This document shows, one piece after another, positions 6,833-7,122 of a stretch of 7,122 bases of DNA. Below the pieces are notes generated by a model. It did no database searches. It saw only the letters and a list, made by a program, of their open reading frames with translations, and was not told where the DNA came from. The translations under genes and the position numbers were made by a program. The first letter of the stretch is position 1, and every line of letters begins with the position of its first letter. This DNA comes from an uncultured Clostridia bacterium (GTDB lineage Bacteria; Bacillota; Clostridia; Oscillospirales; Ruminococcaceae): assembly GCA_947175045.1 (NCBI GenBank), contig CAMWLH010000103.1, forward strand, positions 1-7,122. The letters run 5' to 3'.

Positions 6833-6843
6833 GATCTTAATTT

Positions 6844-6909
6844 GAAATTTTCCGCACCGCTGCAAACGTTGCTTTGCAACGTTTGCGCTAGCTCGCCGTG
6901 GAAAATTTC
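6844..6909. repeat. Nested inverted repeat upstream of the DHHW gene
   Basis: The inner part is a perfect 11-bp inverted repeat, GCAAACGTTGC (6862-6872) and GCAACGTTTGC (6876-6886), with a 3-nt spacer. The outer part pairs 6844-6853 (GAAATTTTCC) with 6900-6909 perfectly, extended by one G-T wobble and one G-C pair to 6844-6855 with 6898-6909. Unpaired stretches of 6 and 11 nt lie between the two stems. No T-run follows on either strand, so it is not a usual intrinsic terminator. It lies in the leader of the DHHW gene if transcription starts further upstream. It could be a dispersed palindromic element (REP- or MITE-like) or an RNA control structure. Confidence 0.9.
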
Positions 6910-7122
6910 CTGCGTGGGCGTTCACTTGATATTATCTTTCAGCACCTTTGATCTCACGATTTTTTCGCGGCTCTTGGCTCGCCCTCAATTTATAGCCTTT
7001 GTCAGTCCAACCTCTTGATGTACATCAGCGGCTAAGTCGCGTGATTACCAGCTCAAAAAGCCCAAGTTTCAACCATCGACCTTGTGCTAAATAAAATCGG
7101 GCATAGGGGGGAAGGGGAGAGG
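6910..7122. other. Region with no recognised gene upstream of the DHHW operon
   Basis: I find no gene with start, ribosome site and family match on either strand. On the minus strand there are stop-interrupted fragments such as RAKSREKIVRSKVLKDNIK and, in another frame, GWTDKGYKLRASQEPR. On the plus strand one frame is open for about 40 codons without a usable start. A 12-bp palindrome, TGATGTACATCA, is at 7016-7027. The last 25 nt are G-rich on the plus strand. I see no clear promoter for the DHHW operon, which may therefore be transcribed from beyond the window. The stretch could be decayed coding sequence, part of a repeat or a noncoding RNA. Confidence 0.6.

Noticed and set aside
6168..6845. 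Plus-strand open frame of 225 codons opposite the DHHW gene
   Set aside because: Mirror frame of a motif-verified gene; the protein is rich in Arg, His, Leu and Ile in the way antisense shadows usually are.
6830..6880. Promoter directly upstream of the DHHW gene on the minus strand
   Set aside because: The best pair, TTGCAG and AATTAA with 17 nt between, matches consensus at only three of six positions in each box and lies inside the palindrome.
7090..7122. G-quadruplex or polypurine element at the window end
   Set aside because: G-runs are present on the plus strand, but the tract is cut by the window edge and only three long runs are visible.

Overview
The window looks like chromosome of an anaerobic low-to-mid-GC Bacillota, most likely a Ruminococcus-type member of the Oscillospiraceae. 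This is an inference from protein style, strong GGAGG-type ribosome sites, TTG starts and a DHHW-family secreted protein; no 16S or other marker is present. Every convincing gene is on the minus strand, so transcription runs from high to low coordinates.

Layout in the direction of transcription. (1) 7122-6822 has no recognisable gene. It contains a striking nested inverted repeat (6844-6909) just upstream of the first gene. (2) 6821-4131 is a tight three-gene operon: a membrane-anchored DHHW-family (AlgX/AlgJ-like SGNH) protein, an RluA-type pseudouridine synthase joined to it by an ATGA overlap, and a small lipoprotein that overlaps the synthase gene by 8 bp. (3) 4130-3787 is an AT-rich intergenic stretch holding alternative hairpins that may end the first operon, and a very good sigma-A promoter (3892-3920). 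(4) 3786-1029 is a cyclic-di-GMP pair: a YcgR-like PilZ receptor and a dCache-PAS-GGDEF diguanylate cyclase, 46 nt apart. (5) A terminator-like hairpin (974-1008) follows the cyclase stop and lies directly in front of the ribosome site of (6) a ParA-type ATPase (959-186). The ParA gene overlaps by ATGA the start of a Lys/Ala-rich protein that runs off the window at base 1.

The two genes at 3786-1029 form a self-contained signalling unit: the cyclase would make c-di-GMP in response to an extracellular ligand, and the PilZ protein would bind it. The DHHW protein and the lipoprotein are exported, pointing to cell-surface or polysaccharide-modification work, but the MBOAT acyltransferase that often partners DHHW proteins is not in view. 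The ParA pair is a positioning or segregation module whose second protein does not begin like a normal ParB. I see no tRNA, rRNA, CRISPR array, transposase or phage gene. The most unusual items are the nested repeat and its flank, the hairpin in the parA leader, and the non-ParB-like ParA partner. None of these by itself proves a new system.
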